Shown: positions 16,073-24,907, counted from the first letter of the stretch. The stretch: DNA of 64,000 nt from DASSBR01 sp035708085 (GCA_035708085.1 DASSTE010000047.1:73672-137671), one strand, 5' to 3'. The notes: generated from the sequence alone by a model not told the origin. Numbers and translations are program-made.

Positions 16073-16829
16073 TGCCGGTCATTTTCCGTGCCAGACGCGC
16101 TTCGGCCGAGCGCGGGAATTTCGCAATCAGTTCACCCGCGAATTTCCGCGCCTGATCCTGATCGCCCAGCGCCCGCTCGTTGCGCGCGGCGAGCCACAAT
16201 ACCTCGGCGTGCGGCTGCCGGTTGTGCGCCATGAATCGCTGCAGGAAGGCGCGCGCACGCAAGTGCTTGCCTTCATCGAAGCTCAGCCGGGCGAGCTGCC
16301 ACAGCGCGTCGGGATAATCCGGTTGCGCCTTCAGCGCCTGGCGGAAATCGGCCTCGGCACGGGTCTGCTTGCCGATCTTGAGCAGACAGACGCCGGCATT
16401 GGTGTAGGCCGCTTCCGGCGTGTCGTAATCGGGATTGGCCGCCGCGGCGAGAAAATACTTTTCCGACTGGTCGACCTTGTTATGTCGGCACAGAAACACG
16501 CCATAGGCGTTCAGCGTTTTCGGGTCGTGCGGTGCGATATCGAGCGCGCGGCGGTAATGCTGATCGGCAAGTCCGATATCGCCGCGCTTTTCATACACCA
16601 GCGCAATGGCCGTATGGGCCTCGGCCAGGTTCGGGTCCTGCTTCAACGCCCGCTGCAGTTTCTTGAGCGCGAGATCAAGCCGACCCTGTTGCATGTAGGC
16701 CACGCCCAACTGGACGTTGTACTTCGCCGCCAGCTTCGGCTGCGCCTGGGACTGCGGCGTGCCCGTGCTGACGCAACCGGCGAGCAGCCAGGCAGCCGCT
16801 ATTGCCATGCCGATCGATAACGTTTTCAT
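16062..16829 (-). CDS. pilW: Type IV pilus biogenesis TPR lipoprotein PilW/PilF
   Basis: The 255-residue lipoprotein has lipobox LLAGC (Cys18) and about six tetratricopeptide repeats (e.g. YMQQGRLDLALKKLQRALK, ALKAQPDYPDALWQLARL). Proteins at this rlmN-rodZ position are the PilW/PilF pilotins that help PilQ secretin reach the outer membrane. No other pilus gene lies in the window, so the assignment uses position and architecture. It has a 4-base overlap with the rlmN stop. Confidence 0.88.
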   Translation of the reverse strand: MKTLSIGMAIAAAWLLAGCVSTGTPQSQAQPKLAAKYNVQLGVAYMQQGRLDLALKKLQRALKQDPNLAEAHTAIALVYEKRGDIGLADQHYRRALDIAPHDPKTLNAYGVFLCRHNKVDQSEKYFLAAAANPDYDTPEAAYTNAGVCLLKIGKQTRAEADFRQALKAQPDYPDALWQLARLSFDEGKHLRARAFLQRFMAHNRQPHAEVLWLAARNERALGDQDQARKFAGELIAKFPRSAEARLARKMTGNGG

Positions 16830-17932
16830 GCGCCCGCCCCCACCGCTGCAGCCAGATGCCGTTCCCGTCGTCGGCTCTTGTCGTCGACGCGGCCGGCCAA
16901 CTGACCGCAGGCGGCGTCAATGTCGTCGCCGCGCGTGCGCCGCGTGATCGTCAATATGCCGCGTGCCATCAGCACGTCACGGAACCGGTCGATGACCGGC
17001 CGCGGCGAGCGCTTATAGCGCGTCTCCGGGAACGGGTTGAACGGAATCAGGTTGACCTTGCAAGGCAGGCCTGCCAGCAACGCGGCCAGTTCCTGCGCGT
17101 GGCGCTCGCTGTCGTTGACGCCGTCGAGCATCACGTATTCGATGGTCACGTGGCGGTGCGGCTGCGCGGCGACGTAGCGATGCGCAGCGGCCATCAGCTC
17201 GGCAATCGGATGTTTCTTGTTGATCGGCACCAACTCGTCGCGCAGTGCGTCGTTGGGCGCGTGAAGCGACAGCGCCAGCGCCACATCGCAATCGTTCGTG
17301 AGTCGGTCGAGTGCCGGCACGAGACCGGATGTGCTGACCGTCACGCGGCGCTTTGACAGGCCGTAGCCCAGATCGTCGAGCAGAATGCGCAGCGCCGGCA
17401 CCAGCCGCCGGTAATTGGCAAGCGGTTCGCCCATCCCCATGAAAACGATGTTGGTCACCGGCCAGCCGCCATCGGGCCTGCGCCCCAGCAGCCGGTTCGC
17501 GGTCCAGACCTGGCCGATGATTTCGGCCGTCTCCAGGTTGCGGTTGAAACCCTGCTGGGCAGTTGAGCAGAACGCGCAGTCGAGCGCGCAACCGACCTGC
17601 GAGGAAATGCACAGCGTGCCGCGATCCGGCTCCGGGATGAAGACCGTCTCGATGCCGTTGGTTGCATCCATCGCGAACAGCCATTTATGCGTGCCGTCGT
17701 CGGAGCGCTGTTCGGAGGCAACTTCGAGTCCGCGGATTTCGGCGCAGTCGGCCAGCTTCGCGCGCAGCGCCTTGCCAACGTCCGTCATCGCCTCGAAGTC
17801 ATCGACGCCGCGGTCGTACATCCACTTCATGACCTGGCGCGCGCGAAACGGCTTCTCGCCCAGCGTGACGAAAAACGCCTCCAGCCCATTGCGATCCAGG
17901 CCGAGCAGATTGGTTTTGGCGTCGAGCGTCAT
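16826..17932 (-). CDS. rlmN: Dual-specificity 23S rRNA/tRNA adenine-C2 methyltransferase RlmN
   Basis: This 368-residue radical-SAM enzyme has the cluster motif CALDCAFC (CxxxCxxC) in GCALDCAFCSTAQQGFNRNL, the GMGEPLANY motif, and the catalytic Cys pair typical of RlmN/Cfr, one in a C-terminal loop (AACGQL). It methylates A2503 of 23S rRNA and A37 of some tRNAs. The ATG at 17932 is chosen because the upstream extension would overlap ndk and does not look like RlmN; it begins 7 bp after the ndk stop. The ribosome-binding site is weak, which fits coupling to ndk. Confidence 0.96.
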   Translation of the reverse strand: MTLDAKTNLLGLDRNGLEAFFVTLGEKPFRARQVMKWMYDRGVDDFEAMTDVGKALRAKLADCAEIRGLEVASEQRSDDGTHKWLFAMDATNGIETVFIPEPDRGTLCISSQVGCALDCAFCSTAQQGFNRNLETAEIIGQVWTANRLLGRRPDGGWPVTNIVFMGMGEPLANYRRLVPALRILLDDLGYGLSKRRVTVSTSGLVPALDRLTNDCDVALALSLHAPNDALRDELVPINKKHPIAELMAAAHRYVAAQPHRHVTIEYVMLDGVNDSERHAQELAALLAGLPCKVNLIPFNPFPETRYKRSPRPVIDRFRDVLMARGILTITRRTRGDDIDAACGQLAGRVDDKSRRRERHLAAAVGAGA

Positions 17933-17939
17933 TCGGGAG

Positions 17940-18371
17940 TCAGCGCGTGCGGGCGCAAATCTCCGTTTCGGCGAAGAAGAAGGCGATTTCCGTGCGAGCG
18001 GTTTCCGGACCATCGGATCCGTGAACGACGTTCTCGTCGATCGTATTGGCGAAATCGGCGCGAATCGTGCCGGCGTCGGCCTCCTCCGGATTGGTCGCCC
18101 CCATCACCTCGCGGTTTTTCGCGATTGCGTTGTCGCCTTCCAGCACCTGCACAATGACCGGCCCCGAGGTCATGAACTCGACCAGCGCGGTGAAGAACGG
18201 GCGCTCCTTGTGCACGGCGTAAAAGTGCTCGGCCTCGCGACGCGACAGGTGCAGCATTTTCGCCGCGACGATCCTCAAACCGTTCTTTTCGAAGCGCGAA
18301 TACACCTCGCCGATAATGTTCTTGGCGACGCCGTCCGGCTTGATGATCGACAGGGTCCGTTCGATGGCCAT
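17940..18371 (-). CDS. ndk: Nucleoside diphosphate kinase
   Basis: At 143 residues it has the normal bacterial Ndk length, with ERTLSIIKPDGVAKN at the N-terminus and the active-site motif NIDENVVHGSDG, here read as NTIDENVVHGSD (phospho-His). It balances NTP pools by moving phosphate from ATP to NDPs. It heads the ndk-rlmN-pilW-rodZ-hisS run and has its own sigma70-like promoter at 18432-18460. Confidence 0.98.
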   Translation of the reverse strand: MAIERTLSIIKPDGVAKNIIGEVYSRFEKNGLRIVAAKMLHLSRREAEHFYAVHKERPFFTALVEFMTSGPVIVQVLEGDNAIAKNREVMGATNPEEADAGTIRADFANTIDENVVHGSDGPETARTEIAFFFAETEICARTR

Positions 18372-18431
18372 GAATGCTCCCGTTGGGAATGATGGGGAAA
18401 ACCCGCGGATGCGGTCGAAATTAAACGTTCA

Positions 18432-18460
18432 AGTTTACTGACGCGCAGGCCGGCTGGCAA
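18432..18460 (-). promoter_or_regulatory. Sigma70-type promoter of ndk (TTGCCA-N17-TAAACT)
   Basis: On the minus strand TTGCCA (18460-18455, five of six matches) is 17 bases from TAAACT (18437-18432, four of six). It lies 61 bp before the ndk ATG, in the only sizeable gap (126 bp) of this block. Confidence 0.55.
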
Positions 18461-18497
18461 ACGCTTTCGGGTAGTTTTCGCGCAAGTCCGCGCAAAA

Positions 18498-18821
18498 TCA
18501 GACGCTGAAGCTTTCCCCGCAGCCGCATTCGTCCTTGACGTTCGGGTTGTGGAATTTGAACGCCTGATTGAGACCTTCGCGTACGAAATCGACTTCGACG
18601 CCCTCCAGCATCGGCAGGCTCTTCCGGTCGACGACGATGCGCACGCCCCGCTCTTCGAAAACGGCGTCGTCGGCGCGGGTTTCGTGCGCATAGTCGATCG
18701 CGTAGGCAAACCCGGAGCAGCCGGTTTTGCGCACGCCGAGACGCAACCCGACGGCCTCGGGCCGGCCGGCGATGTAGTTGCGGACGCGCTCCGCGGCGGA
18801 TTCGGTTAATGTGATGGCCAT
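18498..18821 (-). CDS. iscA: A-type iron-sulfur carrier IscA/ErpA-like
   Basis: This 107-residue HesB-domain protein has all three ligand Cys: one in VRKTGCSGFAY and two in DECGCGESF. It carries Fe or Fe-S clusters to apoproteins. The ATG at 18821 starts 8 bp after the stop of the IscU-like gene. Unlike that neighbour, its functional residues are intact, so the operon still appears to deliver clusters. Confidence 0.93.
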   Translation of the reverse strand: MAITLTESAAERVRNYIAGRPEAVGLRLGVRKTGCSGFAYAIDYAHETRADDAVFEERGVRIVVDRKSLPMLEGVEVDFVREGLNQAFKFHNPNVKDECGCGESFSV

Positions 18822-18829
18822 CGTCTCTG

Positions 18830-19186
18830 TTACCTCTGCTCCAGCGCCGCCCGCATCGCATCCTCGACGATCAGCGCGACGCCGGTCTGCTCGACCGGGA
18901 ATTCAAGCGCCTCCGCCAGCTCGCGGCCAGGCGGCAGCGCGTCCGCTTCAGCCGGGCGGCCGATGATCGATTCGGCTGCCAGCGAACACGCCGCGATCGC
19001 GTACGGGGAGCCGTACACGTGGTAGCCGGCGTCGGCGATGCGGCCGTCCGCAACCGCGACCTGAAACCGCACCAAGGTCCCCTGGCGCCGCGACCCGGCC
19101 GTGCCGGTGCGGACATTCGGCCCATCGAGCGGAACCGCATGCCGCGGCTGCCGGAAATGCGCCAGAACCTGTTCGCTATAGGCCAT
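18830..19186 (-). CDS. IscU-like protein lacking all cluster ligands
   Basis: The 118-residue protein is clearly an IscU homologue by its start (MAYSEQVLAHFRQPRH), the YG-x-x-AIA segment and EDAMRAAL, and by sitting between iscS and iscA. Against E. coli IscU, the GAPACGD ligand loop reads GSRRQGT (Cys37 to Gln, Asp39 to Thr), YGCGSAIA reads YGSPYAIA (Cys63 to Ser), and the HC pair near the C-terminus (His105-Cys106) reads around QTGVA. No standard ligand remains; the only Cys (C67) is elsewhere. It cannot be a normal scaffold. It may regulate or tether IscS, or bind IscS for sulfur transfer elsewhere. The frame is intact with a normal start, so it is not a decayed pseudogene by appearance. 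Confidence 0.85.
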   Translation of the reverse strand: MAYSEQVLAHFRQPRHAVPLDGPNVRTGTAGSRRQGTLVRFQVAVADGRIADAGYHVYGSPYAIAACSLAAESIIGRPAEADALPPGRELAEALEFPVEQTGVALIVEDAMRAALEQR

Positions 19187-19217
19187 GGCGACCGCAAGTC
19201 CTTATTTTAACAAACTT

Positions 19218-20390
19218 TTACGCTTGTTCGGCGAGCGGCGACAGCGCCCGGAGATCCGCCACTGCCTTGCCGACGATGCCGATCGCCGCATCGACGTCGG
19301 CCTCGGTCGAGAAGCGGCCGAGACTGAACCGCAAGCTGCTCTCGGCGAGCGCGGAATCCCGCCCCAGCGCGCGCAGCACGTAGGATGGCTGCCGCTTCGC
19401 CGAACTGCACGCCGAACCGGTGGATACGGCGAGGCCGGTCAGCGCCAGCAGCAGGCTCTCGCCCTCGACGCCGTCGAAGCTGACATTGAGAATGCCGCAG
19501 ACGCGCTGCGTTGGATGGCCGTTGATCTGCGTGCCCGGCAACCTTGAAAGCCCCGCCCACAGGCGCTCACGCAGCGCGGCGATGTGTGCGGCTTCGGCAT
19601 CGAGATCGGCCGCCGCCAGCGCACAGGCCGCGCCCATGCCGACGATCTGGTGGGTCGCCAGCGTGCCGGAACGCATGCCGCGCTCCTGACCGCCGCCGAA
19701 CATGATCGGCGCGATTCGTGTCTGCGGGCGCTGCTGCACATACAGCGCGCCGGCGCCTTTCGGCCCGTAAATCTTGTGCGCGGAGAACGACATCAGGTCG
19801 ACCGGCAATTCCGCGAGGTTGATCGCCAGCTTGCCGAGGCTTTGCGCGCCGTCGACGTGCATCAGGATGTCGCGCTCGCGGGCCGCGGCGCCGATCGCAG
19901 CAATATCGTTATACACGCCGATTTCGTTATTCACGTGCATCACTGAGCACAGCACCGTGTCGTCCCGAAATGCCGCCGCGAACCGCTCCGGCTCCAGCAC
20001 GCCGTCCGGATTCGGCTCAATGTAGGTGATCTCGTAGCCGCGGCGCTCAAGCGCGCGGCAGGTATCCAGCACCGCGGCATGCTCAATCCGCGAGGTGACG
20101 ATGTGGCGGCCGTCATGTGCTGCTGCGACGCCGCGCAACGCGAGATTGATGGACTCGGTCGCGCCGGACGTGAAAATGATTTCCGGCGGCGTCGCGCCGA
20201 TCAGCGCTGCGACTTCGCCGCGCGCCTTTTCGACCGCCGCGCGCGCCGCGCGACCCGCATCGTGATGAATCGACGCGGGGTTGCCGAACAGCCCGTCGGC
20301 GGTCAGGCATTCGGCCATGCGTTCGGCGACGCGCGGATCGACCGGCGTGGTCGCTGCATAATCCATGTAGATGATGTCGGATTCCGCCAT
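19218..20390 (-). CDS. iscS: Cysteine desulfurase IscS
   Basis: The 390-residue PLP enzyme starts YMDYAATTPVDPRVAE and has PLP lysine motif SAHKIYGPKGAGALY and active-site loop STGSACSSAK with the catalytic Cys at position 328, as in E. coli IscS. It takes sulfur from cysteine for Fe-S clusters and tRNA thiolation. iscR, normally upstream, is absent: trmJ comes directly before. A TATAAT box over the trmJ stop probably drives the iscS-iscU-iscA unit. Confidence 0.96.
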   Translation of the reverse strand: MAESDIIYMDYAATTPVDPRVAERMAECLTADGLFGNPASIHHDAGRAARAAVEKARGEVAALIGATPPEIIFTSGATESINLALRGVAAAHDGRHIVTSRIEHAAVLDTCRALERRGYEITYIEPNPDGVLEPERFAAAFRDDTVLCSVMHVNNEIGVYNDIAAIGAAARERDILMHVDGAQSLGKLAINLAELPVDLMSFSAHKIYGPKGAGALYVQQRPQTRIAPIMFGGGQERGMRSGTLATHQIVGMGAACALAAADLDAEAAHIAALRERLWAGLSRLPGTQINGHPTQRVCGILNVSFDGVEGESLLLALTGLAVSTGSACSSAKRQPSYVLRALGRDSALAESSLRFSLGRFSTEADVDAAIGIVGKAVADLRALSPLAEQA

Positions 20391-20426
20391 TGTTCAGCTC
20401 GCATTTGCCTCGGGTTTAACCGCGTA

Positions 20427-20432
20427 ATTATA
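20427..20432 (-). promoter_or_regulatory. -10 element TATAAT before iscS
   Basis: A consensus TATAAT on the minus strand overlaps the TAA stop of trmJ, 36 bp before the iscS ATG. No good -35 hexamer is seen 16-18 bases upstream, and no IscR-type gene or obvious IscR site is present. Confidence 0.45.
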
Positions 20433-21210
20433 CCTGCCAGTCGTCGCGTGCATCAGGCGGCCGGTTTTCGCGCGCCTGCGGCGCGACGGCCGTCAGAATT
20501 CCCCGCAGAATGTTGATCTCGTTCTGGTCCGGCCGCGCGCGATTGAACAAGCGCCGCAGACGGCGCATCAGGTGGCGCGGGTTGTCCGGATCGAGAAAGT
20601 CGCTCGCGAGCAAAACGCTTTCGAGATGCGCATAAAAACGTTCCATCTCGTCGGCGCCCGCCGGCGGCGCTTCTTCATCTTCCGACTCGGGTTCGCCCGT
20701 TTCGTTCAACGCGAGCTGCAGCTCGTAACACAGCACCTGCACCGCGGCGGCGAGATTGAGCGAGCTGTAGTCGGGATTGGCGGGAATCGTAACGCGGTAG
20801 TGGCAGCGATCCAGATCGCTGTTGGCAAGACCGGTCCGCTCGGGGCCGAAAATAAGCGCCACGTCACCCTGCCCCGCCTCGGCGGCAAGCTGTTCCGCCG
20901 CCCGGTGCGGCGTGAGCGCCGGCAGATCGAGCGTGCGCAGACGCGCGGTCGTCCCCATGACCAGTCGGCAATCCGCCAGCGCTTCGTCGAGCGTCGCCAC
21001 CCGTTGAGCCGCCTCCAGCACGTCGGTTGCACCGGAGGCGCGGGCCATTGCTTGATCGTCGATCTCGCACTGCGACGCGACCAGCCACAACCGGGAAAGC
21101 CCCATCGTCTTCATCGCGCGCGCCGTTGCGCCGACGTTGCCGGAATGCGTCGTGCCGACCAGCACGATGCGGACCCGGTCCGCCGGATTTGTTATCCTTG
21201 CACCTTCCAC
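20428..21210 (-). CDS. trmJ: tRNA (cytidine/uridine-2'-O)-methyltransferase TrmJ
   Basis: The 260-residue SPOUT methyltransferase has RIVLVGTTHSGNVGATARAM at the N-terminus, the knot motif LIFGPERTGLAN and DYSSLNLAAAVQVLCYEL near the SAM-binding knot. It methylates position 32 of tRNA. A C-terminal acidic and Arg-rich extension follows. The GTG start at 21210 has GAGGTG six bases upstream. It is divergent from suhB with only 24 bp between starts, the same trmJ/suhB pairing as in E. coli. Confidence 0.94.
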   Translation of the reverse strand: MEGARITNPADRVRIVLVGTTHSGNVGATARAMKTMGLSRLWLVASQCEIDDQAMARASGATDVLEAAQRVATLDEALADCRLVMGTTARLRTLDLPALTPHRAAEQLAAEAGQGDVALIFGPERTGLANSDLDRCHYRVTIPANPDYSSLNLAAAVQVLCYELQLALNETGEPESEDEEAPPAGADEMERFYAHLESVLLASDFLDPDNPRHLMRRLRRLFNRARPDQNEINILRGILTAVAPQARENRPPDARDDWQV

Positions 21211-21234
21211 TATTCACACCTCATTCGGAATCCC

Positions 21235-22047
21235 ATGGCCCTCCCGCCATTATTGAATATCGCCGTGCACGCCGCGCGGCGCGCCGGCGACCTGATCGTC
21301 CGTCACGTCGACCGCCTCGACAACCTGAACGTCGAAGCCAAGGGCCACAATGACTTCGTCAGCGAAGTCGACCGCCTGGCCGAACGCGACATTATAGAAA
21401 CCATCCATCGCAACCATCCGGATCACGCGATCCTCGCGGAGGAAAGTGGCCGCGACGAAGCGGATTCGGAATACGTCTGGGTAATCGATCCGCTCGACGG
21501 CACTACCAACTTCCTGCACGGCTTCCCGGTGTTCGCGGTGTCGATCGCACTCAAAGTGCGCGGTCGGCTCGAACACGGCGTCATCTACGATCCGATGCGC
21601 CAGGAACTGTTTACCGCCAGCCGCGGCGGCGGTGCACAGCTCGACGGCAAGCGCATTCGCGTCGGCAACCGGCGCGCGCTCGACGGCTCGCTCATCGGCA
21701 CCGGCTTTCCGTTCCGCAACCTCGATCATCTCGACGGTTACTTCTCAATGCTGAACACCGTCATCCGCCGTACTGCCGGCGCGCGGCGTGCGGGCGCCGC
21801 GGCGCTGGATCTCGCCTACGTCGCGGCAGGCCGACTGGACGGGTTTTTCGAGCTGGGACTCAAGGAATGGGATGTCGCCGCCGGCACGCTGCTGATCCAG
21901 GAAGCCGGCGGCCTCGTCGGCGCGCCGGACGGCGGCGCCGAGGTCACCGGGGAAGGCGACATCATGGCCGCAAATCCGCGGTTGTTCAAAGCGATGGCGC
22001 AGGCGTTGCGAAACGATTACAGGCGGATACGAAATCGTAGCGGTTAG
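21235..22047 (+). CDS. suhB: Inositol-1-monophosphatase SuhB
   Basis: This 270-residue Mg-dependent phosphatase has the metal-binding Glu pair in AILAEESG, the WVIDPLDGTTNFLHG motif and the C-terminal KEWDVAAGTLLIQEAGG. SuhB hydrolyses inositol phosphate; in E. coli it also joins the rRNA antitermination complex. The ATG at 21235 is chosen because it starts the family-typical MALPPLLNIAVHAARRAG; the open frame runs further upstream without support. Its TAG stop lies in the left arm of a hairpin at 22039-22080. Confidence 0.95.
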   Translation: MALPPLLNIAVHAARRAGDLIVRHVDRLDNLNVEAKGHNDFVSEVDRLAERDIIETIHRNHPDHAILAEESGRDEADSEYVWVIDPLDGTTNFLHGFPVFAVSIALKVRGRLEHGVIYDPMRQELFTASRGGGAQLDGKRIRVGNRRALDGSLIGTGFPFRNLDHLDGYFSMLNTVIRRTAGARRAGAAALDLAYVAAGRLDGFFELGLKEWDVAAGTLLIQEAGGLVGAPDGGAEVTGEGDIMAANPRLFKAMAQALRNDYRRIRNRSG

Positions 22048-22080
22048 GGGTTAGTGGTTCGGTAGCACCAACTAACCGCT
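22039..22080. terminator. Convergent hairpin with AGCGGTTAG / CTAACCGCT arms
   Basis: Nine perfectly paired bases (22039-22047 with 22072-22080) plus an internal second GGTTAG-like word and ACCA/TGGT pairing make a hairpin between suhB and secF. The left arm includes the suhB stop codon. It can end both convergent transcripts. Confidence 0.6.
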
Positions 22081-22086
22081 CTCTCG

Positions 22087-23031
22087 TCACGGCCTGTCGT
22101 CGACCAACTCTTCCTTCTTCTTCACCATCAGGTCCTGCTTGCTGACGCCGAGCATCAGCGCGGTCGCACTGGCGATGAAGATCGACGAGTAGGTGCCGAT
22201 AATGATACCGACCAACAGGCAGAGAGCGAAGCCGAACAAGACCGGGCCGCCAACCGCCAGCATCGCGATCACCACCAGCAGCGTCAGGCCCGAGGTCATG
22301 ATCGTACGGGACAGCGTTTCGTTAATCGCCGAGTTGACGACCTCGAAAGCGGTCGCTCGCCGCTTCTTGCGGAAATCCTCGCGAATCCGGTCAAACACGA
22401 CGACGGTGTCGTTGACGGAATAACCCATCACCGCGAGCACCGCCGCCAGCACGGTCAGGTCGAACTGGAACTGGAATACCGAAAAGAAGCCGATGACGAA
22501 GACGATGTCATGCAGCGTCGCCGCCACCGCGCCGACTGCGAGGCGCCACTCGAACCGGAACCAGAGATAGATCAGAATCAGCGCGAGCGTCACCAGGATT
22601 GCGATGGCGCCCTTGCGCGCAAGCGAACTGCCGACCTGCGCGCCGACAAATGTCGGAGCCGTGCTCAGCTTCGCATCCGGCGCGACCTTGTGCAAAACCG
22701 CCATGACATCGTTGCCGATGGCAGTGGTCTCGGTCGCTTTTACCTGCCCCTTCGCCCGCATCTGGATGCGCACATCCCGCGGCGTACCGAACTGCTGCAC
22801 GGTCGCATCCGGGAACCCGCCTTTGTGCAGCGCGTCGCGCACCTGCGTCACATCGGCATTATTGGGGAAATGCACTTCGGTAACCACGCCGCCGGTAAAG
22901 TCGATACCCAGATTGAGCGCCTGTATCGACAGCGAGCCGATCGCGATGATCAGCACGATGATTGAGCCGATCATGGCCGGCTTGCGCGCGGCCATGAAGT
23001 TGATGCGCGGAATGTCGTGGAAAAATTCCAT
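22087..23031 (-). CDS. secF: Protein translocase subunit SecF
   Basis: The 314-residue membrane protein has six transmembrane helices: one near residues 18-38 (MIGSIIVLIIAIGSL), then a periplasmic domain starting FTGGVV, then five from about 140 onward. The SecF signature lies in VMGYSVNDTVVVFDRIRE. With SecD and YajC it uses the proton gradient to help SecYEG pull preproteins into the periplasm. It starts 10 bp after the secD stop. Confidence 0.97.
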   Translation of the reverse strand: MEFFHDIPRINFMAARKPAMIGSIIVLIIAIGSLSIQALNLGIDFTGGVVTEVHFPNNADVTQVRDALHKGGFPDATVQQFGTPRDVRIQMRAKGQVKATETTAIGNDVMAVLHKVAPDAKLSTAPTFVGAQVGSSLARKGAIAILVTLALILIYLWFRFEWRLAVGAVAATLHDIVFVIGFFSVFQFQFDLTVLAAVLAVMGYSVNDTVVVFDRIREDFRKKRRATAFEVVNSAINETLSRTIMTSGLTLLVVIAMLAVGGPVLFGFALCLLVGIIIGTYSSIFIASATALMLGVSKQDLMVKKKEELVDDRP

Positions 23032-23041
23032 GATTAACCTT

Positions 23042-24907
23042 TTACACCAGGAGTTTCTTGACGCGCTTCTTGCGACCGTACGTCAGGTTGACGATCGCGC
23101 GCGTGCCGACGATGGCGGTAAACATCGAGGTCAGGATGCCGAGCGACAACGTGACCGCAAACCCCTTCACCGGCCCGCTGCCGAACATGAACAGGACGAC
23201 GCCGGCTATCAGCGTGGTGATATTGGCATCGGCGATGACCAGGAACGCGCGCTCGTACCCCGCGAAAATCGCAGCCTGCGGCGTCGCGCCGTTGCGTAGC
23301 TCCTCGCGTATGTGTTCGTAAATCAGCACGTTGGCGTCCACCGCCATACCGACGGTCAGCACGATACCGGCGATGCCCGGCAACGTCAGCGTCGCCTGCA
23401 GGATCGACAGCAGCGCGACGATCAGCACGACGTTCATCAGCAGCGCGACATCCGCCATCAGGCCGAACGCCTTGTAGTACAGTGCCATGAACACGACGAC
23501 GGCAATAAAGCCGATCACCAGCGACTGCATGCCGCGCTTGATGTTCTTCGCGCCCTGGCTCGGGCCCACGACCCGCTGGCCGACGATATCCATCGGCACC
23601 GCCAGCGCGAACTTCAACTGCGTCGCAAGTTGGGTGGCCTCGGCCTGCGTGAGCCCCTCGATCTGAAAGCGATTGCTGAACACGCCCTGGATGACGGCGT
23701 TATTGATGACGCTCTCAACCTTGTGGTGTTCGCGCACCGTCTTGCCGTTGACTTTTTTAAGCGTGGTCTTATCCTGAATCAGCACGACGGCCATGTTCTT
23801 GCCGACGTTCTTGCGGGTAGCCTCGAGCATGCGGGAGGCCGCTTCCGAGTTCAGGTTGACGTTGACCACCCAGCCGGCGCCCTGCGGGTTGGGGGCGGGA
23901 CTCGCACCGGCGAGACCTTTGCCGCTCGCAATCACTCCGCGCTTCAGCAGCAGTGGCACGCCCCGCGGCGTCTTCGTATAGAGCTGCGCGTTCAGCGGCA
24001 CGTGACCGGTGCGCGCCGCCAGTTGCGCGTTGTCGGTCATGTCGACCAGCCGAAACTGGATGGTCGCCTTCGCATGCAGGCGATCCTTGGCCTGGGCGAT
24101 ATCCTGCACGCCCGGCAGCTCAACCACGATCTGGTTGCGGCCCTGGCGCTGAATCAGCGGCTCGGCCACGCCGAGATCGTTCAGGCGATTACGCAGCGCG
24201 GCGATGTTCTGATCTACCGCACCCGTTTTGAGGTCGGCAATCTTGCTTTCCGGAATGCGCACGACCAGCGCCGGATCGCCCTTGATCTGCGTTTCGTTCA
24301 GAACCACGTCGTTGCGCAACCGGTCGTTAATAATCGACTCGCCGCGGTCCCGGGTCGCGGCATCGTGAAAGCGGATATTGATCTGGCTGCCGACGCGCTG
24401 CACCGACGCCTGCGCCGGACCCAGCTTTTCCCGCAGCCAGTCCTGGATGTCCGCGCGATAGTTGGTCAACGCTTGCTCGACCGCCGCCTGGATATCCACT
24501 TGCAGCAGGAAATGCACGCCACCCTGCAGGTCGAGGCCGCGATTCATCGGCTGCAAGCCCATCGCCCGCAGCCACTCGGGCGTGCGCGGCGCGAGATTCA
24601 CCGCAACAGAGTAGTTGTCGCCGAGCGCCGCCCTGACCACAGCTTCCGCCTTGAGCTGCGTTTCGGTGTTATCAAAGCGCGCCAGAATGTGGTCCCCCTC
24701 GCGCTCGACTGACTTGAAGTGCAGATCATGCGCGGTCAGGGCCTTTCTGACTTTTGCGGCGGTGTCCGTCGGCAGCGTCGCCGCAGAGTTGGCCATCGCC
24801 ACCTGCACCGCCGGGTCCTCGCCGTAAATGTTCGGCAGCGCGAACAACAGGCCCGCGGCCACAATGGCGATCAGCAGGATGTATTTCCAGGCTGGGTATT
24901 GGTTCAT
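23042..24907 (-). CDS. secD: Protein translocase subunit SecD
   Basis: At 621 residues it has the gammaproteobacterial SecD length. There is one N-terminal helix (YILLIAIVAAGLLFALP), then the P1 periplasmic domain with the family motif GLDLQGGVHFLLQVD, and five C-terminal helices including GMAVDANVLIYEHIREE with the conserved Asp in the D-A-N-V-L-I-Y motif. It forms the proton-driven SecDF motor. The order queA-tgt-yajC-secD-secF is the standard one. Confidence 0.97.
   Translation of the reverse strand: MNQYPAWKYILLIAIVAAGLLFALPNIYGEDPAVQVAMANSAATLPTDTAAKVRKALTAHDLHFKSVEREGDHILARFDNTETQLKAEAVVRAALGDNYSVAVNLAPRTPEWLRAMGLQPMNRGLDLQGGVHFLLQVDIQAAVEQALTNYRADIQDWLREKLGPAQASVQRVGSQINIRFHDAATRDRGESIINDRLRNDVVLNETQIKGDPALVVRIPESKIADLKTGAVDQNIAALRNRLNDLGVAEPLIQRQGRNQIVVELPGVQDIAQAKDRLHAKATIQFRLVDMTDNAQLAARTGHVPLNAQLYTKTPRGVPLLLKRGVIASGKGLAGASPAPNPQGAGWVVNVNLNSEAASRMLEATRKNVGKNMAVVLIQDKTTLKKVNGKTVREHHKVESVINNAVIQGVFSNRFQIEGLTQAEATQLATQLKFALAVPMDIVGQRVVGPSQGAKNIKRGMQSLVIGFIAVVVFMALYYKAFGLMADVALLMNVVLIVALLSILQATLTLPGIAGIVLTVGMAVDANVLIYEHIREELRNGATPQAAIFAGYERAFLVIADANITTLIAGVVLFMFGSGPVKGFAVTLSLGILTSMFTAIVGTRAIVNLTYGRKKRVKKLLV

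Noticed and set aside
23312..24712. Long plus-strand frame opposite secD (466 codons)
   Set aside because: It lies entirely within secD on the other strand and its low-quality sequence is rich in His, Arg and Gln.
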